Positions 11,326 to 22,300 of a DNA stretch of 64,000 nt are shown here, one piece after another; the stretch's first letter is position 1; each line of letters starts with the position of its first letter. The DNA is from Tetrapyrgos nigripes (lineage: Eukaryota > Basidiomycota > Agaricomycetes > Agaricales > Campanellaceae). A model generated the notes under the pieces. It searched no databases, was not told the origin of the DNA, and saw only the letters and a program-made list of their open reading frames with translations. The translations under genes were made by a program, and so were the position numbers. Location: assembly GCA_013368315.1 (NCBI GenBank), contig JAACJM010000173.1, positions 1-64,000 of the forward strand, in the 5' to 3' direction.

Positions 11326-12300
11326 GACTCGTAACTCCCTCGTGCAACTAGACAGTGCCTGTACGAGGTAAATTAACGGTATCTAGCTACTGCTTATATG
11401 CTAAGTCCCTCCGAAGCTCTTCAAATTTGACTACGTTTGCGAGTTTTTCTTTGGGTTTTTAGTACTTTTTCCAAACTCTTCTAGCTTCTCAGCCCTCAAG
11501 TTGATGATACCGCTTACTAAGACCTACGGTCATACTTTTCTTTCTTTCTTTCTTTTGTTTCTGGAGTACTAGTATGAAGTCCTTTTTGTGAATGGATAAC
11601 CTTTGTAGGTATCGACCCAAGGAATGTACCGCTACAAACTCTGACGTTACATACTACTGTTATCCTTGGGACGAAAGGGTTCTGGTTTGTGCTACTCTCT
11701 GCATGTTACAATCTGGAAGGATGTTTCTCCCTCTGTGTAGTGCACTACTCCCACAATACATAGTACTACGTTCTATCATGTATCTCATCAATGGCTAGCA
11801 ACTTTAGTCATTTTTCTGTTTTTACAAGGGGGTGGGAGAGTTGGGGACTGCGTGCACACTTGCAACGCGTTAACTATCGTGGCAAAATATTCCGGCGTGA
11901 AAACATATCTAGATCGATGCGCGATCAACAAAGACCGGCACAAACATCATAACGCTTCAATCGGATAAGGAGTAAGGATCACAAGGTTAAGGTTCGTATT
12001 CGAGTCAGACGTTTGCGTTGACCTAGATGAGTTCCCAGATGCAGGAAGTTGGGGAAACAATGGCAAGTGTGCTTATAACCCTCTTGTGTTGGTAAGCACT
12101 TGCGTTGCCGCGGGTCGAGTCAGAGCCACCCCGGGTCGTCGCCCACCAACGGCAACGGGTCGGAGCTTCAAATTTGTCGAGATGAGGTCACGTGGACGGT
12201 TTTCTCTCGTTGTCCTCGTCCTCCATCGTCACCTACTGCATCCCCTTATACGGTGCTCTCGTTTCTCTGCTGTGAACCCTTTTTTTCGGCGGCGGTGTGG
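11326..12300. other. no gene seen; 5' flank of next gene
   Basis: Contains a short TTTC microsatellite near 11540 and no convincing coding exon. The last ~200 bp include a GGGTCG-rich motif repeated beyond the gene (see 12104-12150). Confidence 0.45.
12104..12150. repeat. short direct repeat flanking gene, partner at 13640-13685
   Basis: GTTGCCGCGGGTCGAGTCAG followed by AGCC..CCGGGTCGTCGC matches GTTGCTGTGGGTCGGGTCTG followed by AGCC..CCTGGGTCGTCGC at about 13640. The two copies bracket the 12301-13375 gene at ~1.5-kb spacing. Confidence 0.45.
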
Positions 12301-13375
12301 ATGTCAGTTGCTCGGAAGTTCTTTCGTGGACCGTCGCAGAGTCAAGCACGAGGCGACGATGAGGAAAGCCATATCACTGTCAGGGAGTCTGACACCAAAC
12401 CTTCTCCCACGAAACGTGATTACAGAACTATTTTTACTGGTAGGAGTCGAAAGAAGTCGGTACTATCAACAAGTGCTGGGCAGGATGATGCGCAGGAAGG
12501 ACTATCACATATGATGACGAGACCGCGGTCGCTGTTTAATGAACAGTGAGTTTGGAAAAGCATCTGTACCTGATGGACTCTATTCACCTTCTACATGACT
12601 TTTTAGGGCCATTGCTCTGCCACTACAACCGCGAGCATCTACATCCAACCCATCTTTGCCTTCATTGGCGCAACCAACGCCTGCAGCTCATCTCGCATCC
12701 TCGAAATCGAGCAAATTGGCTAAGGCACGCGTGAAGGCTGGGACTCAGACAGATTACACTCATTCGCCCACTCGTCCTTCCATGGACCTCGGAGATCTCT
12801 TTGTAAAACCTAAGAATCCGATCCAATGCGAACCTCTCTGCAAGAACCCAGCCTCTCCATATTCAGATCACAACCTGTCCCGATATTCTTCCTCTTCGTC
12901 GGACACTGTAACACCTACCTCGATGGGAAACACTCGTTCCCTTACCACACTAGCTGTGAGGACCCCTGCCGGCAATAACGTACCTTCAGTTCCACCAAAT
13001 CTACCTGATTCGTGTACTGTTCCTCACTTGAGTCCGGATGGATCCCCATCCGGACGCAACACCGGATCATCCTCATCCTCCTCGTCTACTCCAATGCTGA
13101 CCAAATCCAAATCTCGTTTAATAATGCCATCACCTACCCTTTCCGCCTTCGCATCCACTCCTATTCCAGACGCTGAAATGGGCACTTCTGCTTCTGAACT
13201 GCAGCATGCTCTCCATAAGCGTGACACTCAAATCAACACTATGTTGTCAATTATCTACAAGCAGATAAAGGAACTGGAAGCTCGTATTTTGAGTACAGAG
13301 ACCAAGGTAGCTGGTTTAGAGAGGCTGTTAGGAGAAATAGGGAGAGATCAAGGGCGCGACATCAACCTGACCTGA
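12301..13375 (+). CDS. Ser/Pro-rich hypothetical protein with C-terminal coiled coil, 2 exons, 337 aa
   Basis: Exon 12301-12545, intron 12546-12606 (GTGAGT..TTTTAG, 61 nt) and exon 12607-13375 join in frame (1014 nt with stop). The ATG at 12301 (MSVARKFFRGPS) is the first in frame after a pyrimidine-rich leader. The protein is mostly low-complexity Ser/Pro/Thr sequence and probably disordered. The last ~65 residues (LQHALHKRDTQINTMLSIIY, KELEARILSTETKVAGLERL) form a heptad-rich helix typical of oligomerisation. No family is recognised. It is probably a host gene, because codon texture and splicing are clean and no transposon domain is visible. Confidence 0.65.
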
Positions 13376-13939
13376 CATGGTTGGTGATGACTTTCTATTG
13401 TCTCCCTCAGCTGGATTCCTATTTCTCTGTTTCTTAGCTCTTTTGCATTTTGAATGTTTGTCCTCACATCATGACTTTCCGCCAGTGCTTTTGTATATAT
13501 GTCGCTCTCATAATCACTTAGGTAGTTGATTATTTCAAAAGCTGATTATTGCAATTCTCATTCTTTTTGTACATATGCTCTGATGGATCGGCACTTCATT
13601 CCATTGCCCTCTAAGATACTTGGACTAGGTTCCATCTAGTGTTGCTGTGGGTCGGGTCTGAGCCCAACCTGGGTCGTCGCTTATTCAGCTCGAGCCCCTC
13701 ATCATTGCACACGATTTTACGCTTGTAGGCTTTCCCGGAGCGTGATCAGTTGATATCATGAGTAAGGTACGCTGGTGTGAAGAGGCCTTGCTCGATCTAC
13801 TACCCGCTTATGAATGTTTACGCTGCTGGAGACAATTAAAGGAATATCTGATGTGAAGGACTGCGACTGAGTAAAATGAGACCTACTATTATAACAAGTC
13901 CCACTGTGACCATTGTGGGTCCCCCCATTAATTTAGGTC
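13376..13939. other. intergenic
   Basis: 3' flank with no credible ORF. Contains the partner of the 12104 repeat at 13640-13685. Confidence 0.5.
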
Positions 13940-14392
13940 CTATATTGACCTAGCGACGAGTAGATGGCCAAAGGAAAAGGGTTTAGGTAAGGTATAGCTC
14001 ATGAAAGGGGTCGACATCGATTTCGCACTTCCATCAAAATTCCATTCATAAACTGCATGGAAGTCTGTCGCTAAGTCGGGGGATATTGGGAGGAGGATGA
14101 TTTTTTTACGCGGCATGGGGTCCAAGAGCTGAAACAATCAGTAACCACTCAATCAATTCTGGCCTCTTTGTTCACAGAACTCGCACTCCTGCCACTTCGA
14201 TACCTTGCGAAACGGGTGGCGGGGTCGGAAAGGGGACGACGAGGGCTTCGAGAAGACGACCTGACCCTGGCGAAAGACGTTGGTGGATCCGGACTCGACG
14301 GACCCAGCGTCGCGCGGAAGATACAGGTAGGGGATCAAGGCGCACTCATCATCGTATTGAGAAGGATCAACATCCAAAATGATCCTTTCCAT
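13940..14392 (-). CDS. small hypothetical protein, 2 exons, 125 aa
   Basis: Exon 14392-14204 (start MERIILDVDPSQYDDE) and exon 14128-13940 join in frame across a 75-nt intron (GTATCG...TTTCAG). The junction reads FRK-LLDPMPRKK. No domain was recognised. The acidic N-terminal part and hydrophobic IILLPISPD segment give no clear function. Supported only by ORF length, phase-compatible splicing and balanced composition, so it could be a chance model or a fragment. Confidence 0.4.
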
Positions 14393-15017
14393 AATTCCCC
14401 TTCAACAGTTGGATACTGAGAGCTTGAAATGCGACGTCGATGTGTCAGTACCTGGGCATTGTCAACTCAGCACCTTTTCCTGCGCCATAAAAATAAGTCA
14501 TCATCAACTAGCGGCAAACCCAAGACTTTAGCGCGATGAGACCTTAATACATAGTAAAGCTGAAGATGATACAGTTCGAGGTCTTGCTTAAATACAAGTG
14601 ATCCCAGGTGAATTTGTCTGAACCAGTGATCTCCTCGTTCTTCTTGACGGAAACTTGAGAGAAGTTTAGCACCGTGGGTGCATACTGCGAGAACGACGGT
14701 GCCAAATGCTGAGTCACAATGATGAAGTCCCTCGCGAATCGATGTTTCGAACGAAGGTCGATGAAGAAATGGTGTGTACCTCTCTTATTCGATGAAATAG
14801 ATGTAAATGAAGTGATGAAGATCTTCCGATGCAGGAAATTAGCAGACAGGGATGTAGAGTGGTGGAAGGAGGTGATTCATGTTGGTGTGTCTTGCAATCG
14901 CATTTTCGTGGTCTGGCTATGGTAGATCGGTGAGTGCATTTATCGCATCGCGATCTTCTCTTCGGCTCACCAACGAGTTGTTTCCTTTCCTTCATCCAAC
15001 CTCTGCTTCTGTATCAT
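14393..15017. other. no gene seen
   Basis: Only short ORFs of up to ~93 codons without recognisable motifs. The region ends at the GTATCAT duplication that borders the next transposon. Confidence 0.4.
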
Positions 15018-15991
15018 TATGCTGCAATTTCGTGACGAAAATTATTTCCGACTTAAAACATCCTTTCCGAACTGAAAGACGCCATCCGAACTATAAAAAG
15101 CGTGACATGTGACAGGCGAATTGAGATTCGAATCCCGAATTCACAGAGGTGAGTATCGAATTCAAGAGTTCAGGACCGAGCTTCTAAAGGTGAGTAACGA
15201 TATGAGAGGATTGATGATCGAATGCAGGAAGTAAGTACCGAATTGAAAGGAGTGGGTACCGAAATCAGAGTGTTGATCACCAAAATCGGAGGGTTGATCA
15301 CCGAATTTCGGAAGTTGATCACCGAATTGTTGAAGTAAGTACCAAATGAGAAGATGGGAGTAGTGCTACAGATCTACGACTGCACAGAATGATCAGGGAA
15401 CAGCCCGAAATACTTACAGAAAAGTATGTCAGTTTGTATCAAATTTCACTCGATTATTTTGACCAATAGTTAAGCTTTGCTAAGTCTCCTGTACTAGTTA
15501 GCAACAAAAATTATCTAATTTTTACTTCCATCTCAGCTCTCTAATTTTGACAATCATACACAAACTCGAAAAAAGAAAAAAGATCTAAAAAAAATTTCGA
15601 GGGTTTTCCCAGGGGCCTTTCTCAAAACCCGATTTCGTGATACTATAATAGTGTTTCAATTAATAATTAGATAGTTTTTGTTGCTAACTAGGAGACTTAG
15701 CAAAGCTTCACTATTGGTCAAAATAATAGAGTGAAATTTGACACAAACTGAGATACTTTTCTGTAAGTATTCGGGCGATCCTCTGATCATTCTGCAGTCA
15801 TAAATTTGCAGCTACTAGTCATCTCTTTTCATTCGGTACTTACTTTGTGAATTCGGTGATCAGCTCTGAATTCGGTGATCAACTCTCTAAATTCGGTGAT
15901 CAATTCTCTGAATTCGGTGATCAACACTCTGAATTCGGTACCCACTTCTTTCGATTCGGTCCTTAATTAATGCATTCGATCATCGATCCTC

Positions 15992-17122
15992 TATGCCAGT
16001 CAATCGTGGACAATATTATTTCCCGAACTTTCGGATGATTTTCACTATTTCCGAACTTTGTAAGGCAATTTGCTACTCTACCGAACACTTTTAGCGTGAC
16101 ATGTGACAGGGCTCAATTTCCGAACTCTGTGGTCAGAATCCACCGAACACTTTGAGCGTGACATGTGACACTGTTCATTTTCCCGAACTAAAACCGGGTT
16201 TCGAACTTTGAGTGTGATCCAGTTCTCGCAGACTTACATGACAAATTCCTGTTTCCTAAAACATGAATACTACATGCTGTATTACCAGCATCATACTATG
16301 TGAATATCATTGCTAAATTGCGATTTAAACTCTAGATATAATAGTTACCTATCTGGATACGCTACATTGTGTATCTAGCTGTTCTACGAGAAATAAGGAG
16401 AAAGTCAAAGCGGATCACAGGGCAATCATGCCGAGCCATCGGCATGCAATAAAATTTGAACCTACTTCAGATATTGATTGCCCATGGTATGAAAATCTAT
16501 GTTCTGGACAAGAAAGAAGACTCCTTGTGCAACAGAAGGAGTACACGAAACATGAAGTGACTTCAGCCACCGGGCTACTTCTGGACCTCATATCTAGACA
16601 TCTACTTCAGATATCACAGTTCAGATTTCATTTTGAGTATCACTTCAGTATCAACTACATTGCCATGAGATCAACTCAAAATTCATTTCTTTGATTACCA
16701 TATATGGATTATCTAAATCTTATCTCTATCTCAAAGTGTAATCCTCACAGATGTAATCATACGCAGGTCAATGCAAATGACAAAGGCACAATGGTATATT
16801 AAAAGTAACGAGTGACAGCAAAAGACAACGAGGCAAAGAAGAACTAGTCCACAAATCACGGCAATCCCAGATGAAAGTTCTAGCCAGGGCAGGTTTGAAG
16901 TTTGAAACTGTGCCTGGAGTTAAAGTTCGGGAAAAGGGGCAGTGTCACGTCACGCTCAAAGTGTTCGGTGGATTTCAAGTTCTCAAAGTTCGGAAAATGA
17001 GGCATGTCACATGTCACGCTAAAAGTGTTCGGTAGAGAAGTAAATTGCCTTATAAAGTTCGGAAATAGTGAAAAAGTGGCCGAAAGTTCGGGAAATAATA
17101 TTGTCCACGATTGACTGGCATA
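15992..17122. mobile_element. nested TIR element A, 1131 bp, 6-bp TSD ATCCTC
   Basis: The ends are TATGCCAGTCAATCGTGGAC and its inverse at 17122. ATCCTC precedes (15986-15991) and follows (17123-17128). The target can be checked against the uninterrupted opposite arm of the outer element (15215-15235), which has AATCCTCTCATATCG on the complementary strand. Arms of about 200 bp contain TTCCGAACT and GCGTGACATGTGACA boxes. The central ~700 bp (16230-16900) shows no recognisable protein. Confidence 0.92.
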
Positions 17123-17167
17123 ATCCTCTCATATCGGTACTCGCCTTCACAAGCTCGGTCCTGAACT

Positions 17168-18703
17168 TATGCCAGTCAATCATGGACAATATTATTTCCC
17201 GAACTTCTTGATCATTTTCCGCAATTTCCGAACTCTTGAGGCTATTTTTGACCTCTCCGAACTCTTACAGCGTGACATGTGACAGCCTCGATTTTCCGAA
17301 CTCTGATGCCACTCACCGAACTTTTAATTAGGATTCGAAACTAAGGGTTAAGACTCGAACTCTTAGCGTGACGTGACATTGAGTTTCTCCGAACTTCAAG
17401 TCCATCTTGAGCCGAACCTACTAATGCGCTGTATGTGGCCACTTAAAGCTGACTAAGGGTGCATACCTAATTAGGAAGGGCGGATATCCCACGCTCCTCC
17501 CTGCCCTCGCAGGTCACTTTCAAGGAAGCTTTGGAAGACGCTGGTCTATCACTAAGCTCTGCAGTAAGTATACATAGTTAGAGTTTGTGATGAGGTAGAT
17601 ATTTACTGAAAATCAAGAGTTGCTGATAAAATCTGGGGTACAGTGATGAGATTCTTTGATTCATTCTGACCATCATGTGCGGACATCCACAATGCAAAGA
17701 TTAAAAATTGAAGGATCAGTTTGCCGCTGATAACAAACATATGCCAGCGTCGTGGAGCTGTCAGAAGAAGGTACCCCAACTGTCAGGTCGTTTGGTACTT
17801 ACACTCATTTCCTGCGCCACATGCACCACAGACTGATTGCTTACTTCTCTTCTCCAAGCTGACAGGGCCACTCCCAGGAGTTAATTTCTCACCTGGAGCA
17901 GTTTCCGTTTAGATCCATGGATCCTAGGTGCTGTGCCAAACTGTTCAAGATGCTGAATAGCAGAGTGGTCCAGTTCTACTCCTGCATCTGCCAAGCTATC
18001 TGTGAGTTAATGAGGTTGTCGCACCGGTGGGCGGATTAGTATATCTTTGCATCATTCTCTTTTAAATCTCACTGCTGTCGCTAGTTACTTTCAATATACC
18101 AATGTGTTTTGGGTTTTTATACTACCTTTGTGCACATTTTCTGATCCACAAGTTTACTACGTAAGGATGATGATTGCCACGCTTGGGAGGGGCAAACTCA
18201 ATCCTTCAATTTTTAATCTTTGTGTTACTATACCCCAAATGTTATCAGCAACTCTTGATTTTCGGTACATATCTACCTCATAACATTCTCTAACTATGTA
18301 TACTTACTGCAGAGCTTAGTGATAGACCAGCGTGTTTCAAAACTTGCTTGAAAGTGGCTGGCGAGGGCAGGAAGGAGCGTGGGATATCTACCCTTCCTAA
18401 TTAGGTATGCACCCTTAGTCAGCTTTAAGTGGCCACATACAGCGCATTAGGAGGTTCGGCTCAAGATGGACTTGAAGTTCGGAGAAACTCAATGTCACGT
18501 CACGCTAAGAGTTCGAGTCTTAACCCTTAGTTTCGAATCCTGATTAAAAGTTCGGTGAGTGGCATCAGAGTTCGGAAAATCGAGGCTGTCACATGTCACG
18601 CTGTAAGAGTTCGGAGAGGTCAAAAATAGCCTCAAGAGTTCGGAAATTGCGGAAAATGATCAAGAAGTTCGGGAAATAATATTGTCCACGATTGACTGGC
18701 ATA
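17168..18703. mobile_element. nested TIR element B, 1536 bp, 6-bp TSD TGAACT
   Basis: Ends as in element A (TATGCCAGTCAATCATGGAC and its inverse). TGAACT lies at 17162-17167 and 18704-18709. Arms of ~500 bp (17168-17716 and ~18205-18703) are inverted copies. The unique centre (17717-18204) is shared with the truncated copy at 3204-4040. GCGTGACATGTGACA and GCGTGACGTGACA boxes lie in both arms. Non-coding, so presumably mobilised in trans. Confidence 0.92.
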
Positions 18704-18865
18704 TGAACTCTTGAATTGGATGCTCGCTTTTGTGAATTCGGGATTCGACTCTCAGTTCGCCTGTCACATGTCACGCTTTTCATAGTTCGGGAGTCGTTTT
18801 TGAGTTCGAAAAGGGTGTTTCTAGTCGGAAATAATTTTCGTCACAATATTGCAGCATAGTATCAT

Positions 18866-19900
18866 CCCTTGACACTACTCTCTAATTCAAGATGATAATT
18901 GGGCATCCAGACCCTGGGTCGATGTAACCCATCTCCCTCATACGTCCATCTGTCTGTCATCATCAACCTTCGCTCCGTCACAAAATTTACCACCCCAATC
19001 CGTCCACCCCCGTCACATTGTTCGTGTCTCGTTCCCTCAATGCACCCTTTCCCGGCTTGACGCTCTGTCTTTCCCACTAGTCCCCCTACGAACACACCAA
19101 CGAAACGCCGCCGAGTGAGAGGATATGCACCCGCAAGACTTTCACGCAGTACAATGGAATCTCTGAAGCTTGTGTCAGAACAATGAAATAAGAGATGATA
19201 GAAAGGGTACGTACTGTAAGTAGTCGTCAGGACGAGAACGTGTGTTGAGATGTGGAAGCGTGAAGACGTGCGCTTACAATGTCAAGAGGCATATGCGGCG
19301 ACCAACGGTATCACAAGAACGTTGGCTGAGTGATATCACGAGCAATAGGGGTGAAGAGTGGGTCTTCTTTTAGGTCTCGGTTTGGTTAAAGTTAACGGGG
19401 AAAACACTTAGGGTATCGATGGTGAAGACACAGGGAAGGTGGACGAAGGGAACAAGACTTGATTATGCTTAGAAAGTGAGAATGAGAAAAAGTCGGTACG
19501 TGTAGTACTCACCACCAACCCAACTCGCTCCTTTTGACTCTGGGGCTTTGCGATTCGCGTCTTCATTGATATAGTGTCCACTGATATCCAGGTCGTCAAC
19601 TACACTCACCCTCGCTAGTGAAAAATGATCTTCAGTCAAGGTTTCAGGACAGACAAAGACTCACTCCCAACTTCTATGACTGCACCAGCGTCCTCGTAGG
19701 AAGCCTTCCAAGCTCCCCAACGGCGAGTATTTCCACGGGGAGTAGCTTGGCTGAAAGGAAAGACATCGCATATTCGGTCTTGTCTGGGGGGAGAGCACTT
19801 GGACAAGGCGGAGTGAGGTTAGGAAGAACTTGGTAAAGGGAGGGATTCACAAAGACAACAGGGGAACGAGGTTCTCGCATCTTCTCATAATGTACAGTAT
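18866..19900 (-). CDS. possible host gene with several small exons, product unknown
   Basis: Minus-strand segments between good splice signals read like coding sequence: FPFSQATPRGNTRRWGAWKA and SYEDAGAVIEVG (about 19770-19660, ending before GTGAGTC), then DDLDISGHYINEDANRKAPE (about 19590-19530, ending before GTGAGTA). Further exons towards 19300 are possible, but phases could not be settled. No family is recognised. Boundaries are approximate. Confidence 0.35.
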
Positions 19901-20510
19901 GGGAGAATAACAATGGTAAATGGGGGGTTAGGACGTAGAGCATGAAAGACATACCTTGAGGTGTAATCCTGATGCCTAATACATCATACCCATACGACTA
20001 TTCAGCAGCTCCCAACCCTGATGCCTACATCCAACATCCTTTTCTGGGGCCAGATGGTTGACATAGATGTAGACAGAGAGGAGGGAATGGAAGCTATGGC
20101 GACAATGTAGGACCACAGTATACTACTGTCTTCATTGCCAGCGAGCTATACCACTCCCGCTACGCATTAGTCTCCATACACAGGGGTTGGGGGGTAATGA
20201 CAAGCTAGCGTAGATAGTCAAAGGCGTAACTAGACTGCGAGTGGAGCATGAGAGCTCCAAACGTTGACGTGGAAACGTATGTGATGACGTGCTATTGGCC
20301 GTACTTCTGGATGTTAGCCCAACGCTGAACGAGTAATTGTTGGTGAGGACAGTGGTAGTTGGGGGCTCGTCTTGTTTTGGTACTTCCACCACCCAAAGTT
20401 TTCCCACGCTCAAAAAGCAAGAAAACTGAGGCCTCGGTGGTATCACTACATACATAGATAGCTGTTACCATTAACAACTACGCTAAACAATCGTAACCGT
20501 CCAGCAATGC
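19901..20510. other. probable LINE 5' flank/UTR
   Basis: No credible gene. The last part precedes LINE ORF1 directly and may be its 5' UTR. Confidence 0.35.
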
Positions 20511-21866
20511 GTGCTGAAACGCGTAAACAACGACGGCATGATACCGTCCTACGACGAACTGCTGAAGAAAGCAGCGGACATGAAGCTTTTCAACCCGAAC
20601 GATAACCCGGCAGTCACCATACCTGCAAGCTTAACGGAACTCGCAAACATATACGTTGCCAAGGTAGGCACCATCAGAGTCGAGGAAAGAAGAGAGTCAT
20701 GGGAAAAGGTACGCACTATGGCTATGATACTAACTCACCTTCTCGCCTCCACTATGGCAATGAACGGAGAGGAAGGAATAAAGGTAATTAAGGAAGCGGT
20801 CAAGGAAACAATAAAGGACGAAGGGAAGTTGGAAGAATTGGAGAGGACGGTGCAGGAGCTAGGAATGATGATAGGAAGAATGAACGACACGATGAAGGAT
20901 ATGCAGGAGAAAATGAAGGAACACCTTGCCAAGCCCACATCCCCCCCTCAAGGACCCAAGGACAACGATGAGTGGGTCGACGTGGTTGCCAAATCCATTG
21001 CCAGAACACAACATGACGAGGCCCTCAACGCAGCCAAAGAGAACGACAGCAAGATCATCATCGAAATACCGGACTCTGACTTTGACTGGACTCAAACCGA
21101 ACCAACCCTGGTAGGGAAGGCTCAAGAGGCTTTGGAAAAGGTAACGACGAGCCAGCACAACAACGACTGCCCAGGGGACATAAAGGTCGTCACTGTCACC
21201 AAGACGTCCTCCAAGCGCATCATTTGCGGCTTCAGAACAGTCGCTCAAGCCAAATGGTTAGCGAACCCGGAACGACTCGAAATCTTTGCCAAGGGATGGA
21301 AATGCGAGGTACAAACGAAGCCCAACACGTTCCAGGCCATAGCGGAGCGAGTTGATATCACTGCTGATATCACAAATCCCAACCTCTGGGCTTCCGTCGA
21401 AGACGCCAACGGCCTGCCACCCAGGTCCATTCACAGCATGAAATGGTGCAGGAACCCGCTGCTCCGAAGCAAGACACAGAACATTGCGCTGGCCAAGATC
21501 TCCTTCACCAACAGGGAAACATGCAACAAGGCCATCGAACGAGGAATAGTTATAGAGGGAAAGAGGGTACCGGTAAGGAAAGAATGCGCTGACCCGGTTC
21601 TCTGCTCCAAGTGTCTACGCCCATACCACATTGCAAAGGAATGTGTTGCCAACACCTCAATGTGTGGACGATGCGGACAACAACACGCCACCAGAGACTG
21701 CACGGTTCAAGACTCCAATAGCCACCACTGCAGCAACTGCAACGTCTCGGGACACGGCACCAAAGATCGGGACTGCCCATTTTTCGTCGCACTCAAGGAT
21801 AACAAGAACAGAAGAAATCACGAAAGCAAGTACAAGTTCTATGTAACCGACGACACCAAAACGTGA
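20511..21866 (+). CDS. LINE (non-LTR retrotransposon) ORF1, gag-like protein with zinc knuckles
   Basis: A 451-codon frame; the first ATG is at 20538 (MIPSYDELLKKAADMKLF). Residues ~90-140 are a charged coiled coil (KEAVKETIKDEGKLEELERT). The middle (~220-330) resembles the RRM-like part of LINE ORF1 proteins. The C terminus has three knuckles: CSKCLRPYHIAKEC, CGRCGQQHATRDC and CSNCNVSGHGTKDRDC. It should bind element RNA and form the RNP. The frame is intact. Base composition is more GC-rich than in the MULE-like element downstream. Confidence 0.85.
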   Translation: MLKRVNNDGMIPSYDELLKKAADMKLFNPNDNPAVTIPASLTELANIYVAKVGTIRVEERRESWEKVRTMAMILTHLLASTMAMNGEEGIKVIKEAVKETIKDEGKLEELERTVQELGMMIGRMNDTMKDMQEKMKEHLAKPTSPPQGPKDNDEWVDVVAKSIARTQHDEALNAAKENDSKIIIEIPDSDFDWTQTEPTLVGKAQEALEKVTTSQHNNDCPGDIKVVTVTKTSSKRIICGFRTVAQAKWLANPERLEIFAKGWKCEVQTKPNTFQAIAERVDITADITNPNLWASVEDANGLPPRSIHSMKWCRNPLLRSKTQNIALAKISFTNRETCNKAIERGIVIEGKRVPVRKECADPVLCSKCLRPYHIAKECVANTSMCGRCGQQHATRDCTVQDSNSHHCSNCNVSGHGTKDRDCPFFVALKDNKNRRNHESKYKFYVTDDTKT

Positions 21867-22300
21867 GTATTAAACGACAACGGCGACGCAGCGAGGGGTA
21901 CTGGAAACTGGAGAGAGGAAGTAAGGACTCAGGCAGAGGCATCAGGGTGGAAACAGCCGAGGGCAGGAGGTGGACAGGGACGCCTAGCAGGTGGAGCATA
22001 TGGGGCTGGGGCCAGGACAAACTTGGGAAGCATGGGAACATGGACGAAATATGCCAGCCAGAAGGCCAGAAAAGACGACCGAAATGGATCCGCCACACAG
22101 CAGACTATAAACCAATACATAAACCGAAACCGAACACACCCAGTGTCAGGCACCAACCGCATACAAATAACGAACCCGCATCGCCCACCTCGACCTCACT
22201 CGGCACCACCTCCTGGCGAAGCGCCCAACCAACAGAACCAGTTGCAAGAACACAACGATGAACAGCCCAGCACTATCACTCCCGCACCGTTGTCGACTCA
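21867..22300 (+). other. LINE ORF1-ORF2 spacer, possibly frameshifted tail
   Basis: Overlapping short frames are Pro/Gln/Asn-rich (for example TQQTINQYINRNRTHPVSG at ~22100). This is typical of the low-complexity tail between the knuckles and the endonuclease. It may be the C terminus of ORF1 or the N terminus of ORF2 after a frameshift. Confidence 0.4.

Larger units (their letters stand above)
15018..18858. mobile_element. palindromic TIR element (outer), interrupted by two nested TIR elements
   Basis: The left end TATGCTGCAATTTCGTGACG (15018) and right end reading ..GCAGCATA (18858) are inverted copies, flanked by GTATCAT at 15011-15017 and 18859-18865. Both arms carry a stretch of about eight GTTGATCACCGAATT-like repeats, and the arms can be followed inwards to about 15540 and 15665. 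Without the two nested insertions and their duplications the element is about 1.16 kb and nearly all arm, so the transcript or single strand could fold into one long hairpin. No coding capacity: MITE-like. Confidence 0.88.

Noticed and set aside
14714..14995. 93-codon minus-strand ORF
   Set aside because: Basic, Ser/His-rich sequence without splice partners or motifs; probably chance.
20735..22162. Several minus-strand ORFs antisense to LINE ORF1/ORF2
   Set aside because: They mirror the codon pattern of the sense zinc-knuckle and endonuclease frames and carry no motifs.
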